Source of the DNA: DASQYE01 sp036389675
GTDB taxonomy: Bacteria > Acidobacteriota > Blastocatellia > Pyrinomonadales > Pyrinomonadaceae
Reading direction: 5' to 3'
DNA length: 64,000 nucleotides
NCBI GenBank assembly: GCA_036389675.1
Contig: DASVWI010000019.1
Location: forward strand, 62,001-126,000
The notes under the pieces are model-generated. The model saw only the letters and a program-made list of their open reading frames with translations, was not told the origin of the DNA and searched no databases. Below are positions 63,951-64,000 of this stretch, one piece after another (the stretch's first letter is position 1; each line of letters starts with the position of its first letter). Position numbers and translations under genes: made by a program.

Positions 63951-64000
63951 ATGAGATTCATTAAGACGCTCGATGAGATCACCGCCGCCGACGCGCCGCT
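63951..64000 (+). CDS. Start of a gene cut by the window edge
   Basis: An ATG at 63951 opens a frame (MRFIKTLDEITAADAP) that runs to the window end; the codon before it is a stop in the same frame. Codon use fits the neighbours, but the ribosome binding site (AGAAG) is weak and only 16 full codons are visible, so no function can be given. Confidence 0.4.
   Translation, partial: MRFIKTLDEITAADAP

Overview
The window looks like a chromosomal segment of a GC-rich, Gram-negative, aerobic heterotroph. My best guess is Acidobacteriota, Blastocatellia-like. This is an inference from gene content, not a database match: a two-domain Thermus-type NADP isocitrate dehydrogenase, a Ser/Thr kinase with a long TPR tail, a glycine-rich RRM protein, a cytochrome P460 protein, an ergothioneine cluster, TolC and other outer-membrane proteins, and many short dispersed palindromes between genes. 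I see no rRNA, tRNA, CRISPR array, transposase or phage gene.

Layout. 1-7.1 kb: a stress protein cut by the window edge, HAD phosphatase, GT4 glycosyltransferase, an ECF sigma factor with a small overlapping partner, Asp/Glu-racemase-like protein, cytochrome P460, APC permease and pterin carbinolamine dehydratase. 7.3-12.3 kb: DUF1015, serA, an SDR and serC (a serine-biosynthesis block), then an RRM protein. 12.7-19.7 kb: small hypotheticals, GNAT, polysaccharide deacetylase, icd, purE-purK. 20-28.3 kb: TPR kinase, secreted tyrosine phosphatase, FAD oxidoreductase, DUF1326 and small membrane or secreted proteins. 28.3-34.8 kb: an ergothioneine uptake and synthesis locus (EgtU/EgtV-like ABC transporter, glutamate-cysteine ligase, egtD, divergent egtB). 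35-47 kb: an EEP nuclease next to a PLD synthase, M1 aminopeptidase, quinone oxidoreductase, lipid kinase, TolC with an extra C-terminal domain, rpiB and tkt. 48.6-54.9 kb: two convergent units that look like a chaperone-usher-type surface-fibre system. 54.9-61.7 kb: GH2, a GH1-RmlD fusion, glf and a glycosyltransferase, probably galactofuranose-containing surface glycan. 62.3-64 kb: methyltransferase, DinB protein and the start of another gene.

The most interesting find is the 48.6-54.9 kb locus. The outer-membrane protein gene (plus strand) and the subunit/subunit/chaperone operon (minus strand) each carry the same upstream control region. It has two tandem 15-bp sites of the form CTGAC-N5-GTCAG, then about 135-158 bp downstream a sigma-54-like element CGGCACG-N4-TTGT. 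Spacing, orientation and even the deviations from consensus match at both ends, which argues for co-regulation by an unseen sigma-54 activator.

The second theme is repeats. Several families of short palindromic elements sit exactly between genes: a GGATGAA-type element, an ATTAACAGGGATGG-type element, a GAGTGAC-type repeat and a perfect 32-bp-arm palindrome. They often supply the last codons and the stop codon of the gene upstream, or abut the start codon of the next gene in place of a ribosome binding site. One element is nested inside another.
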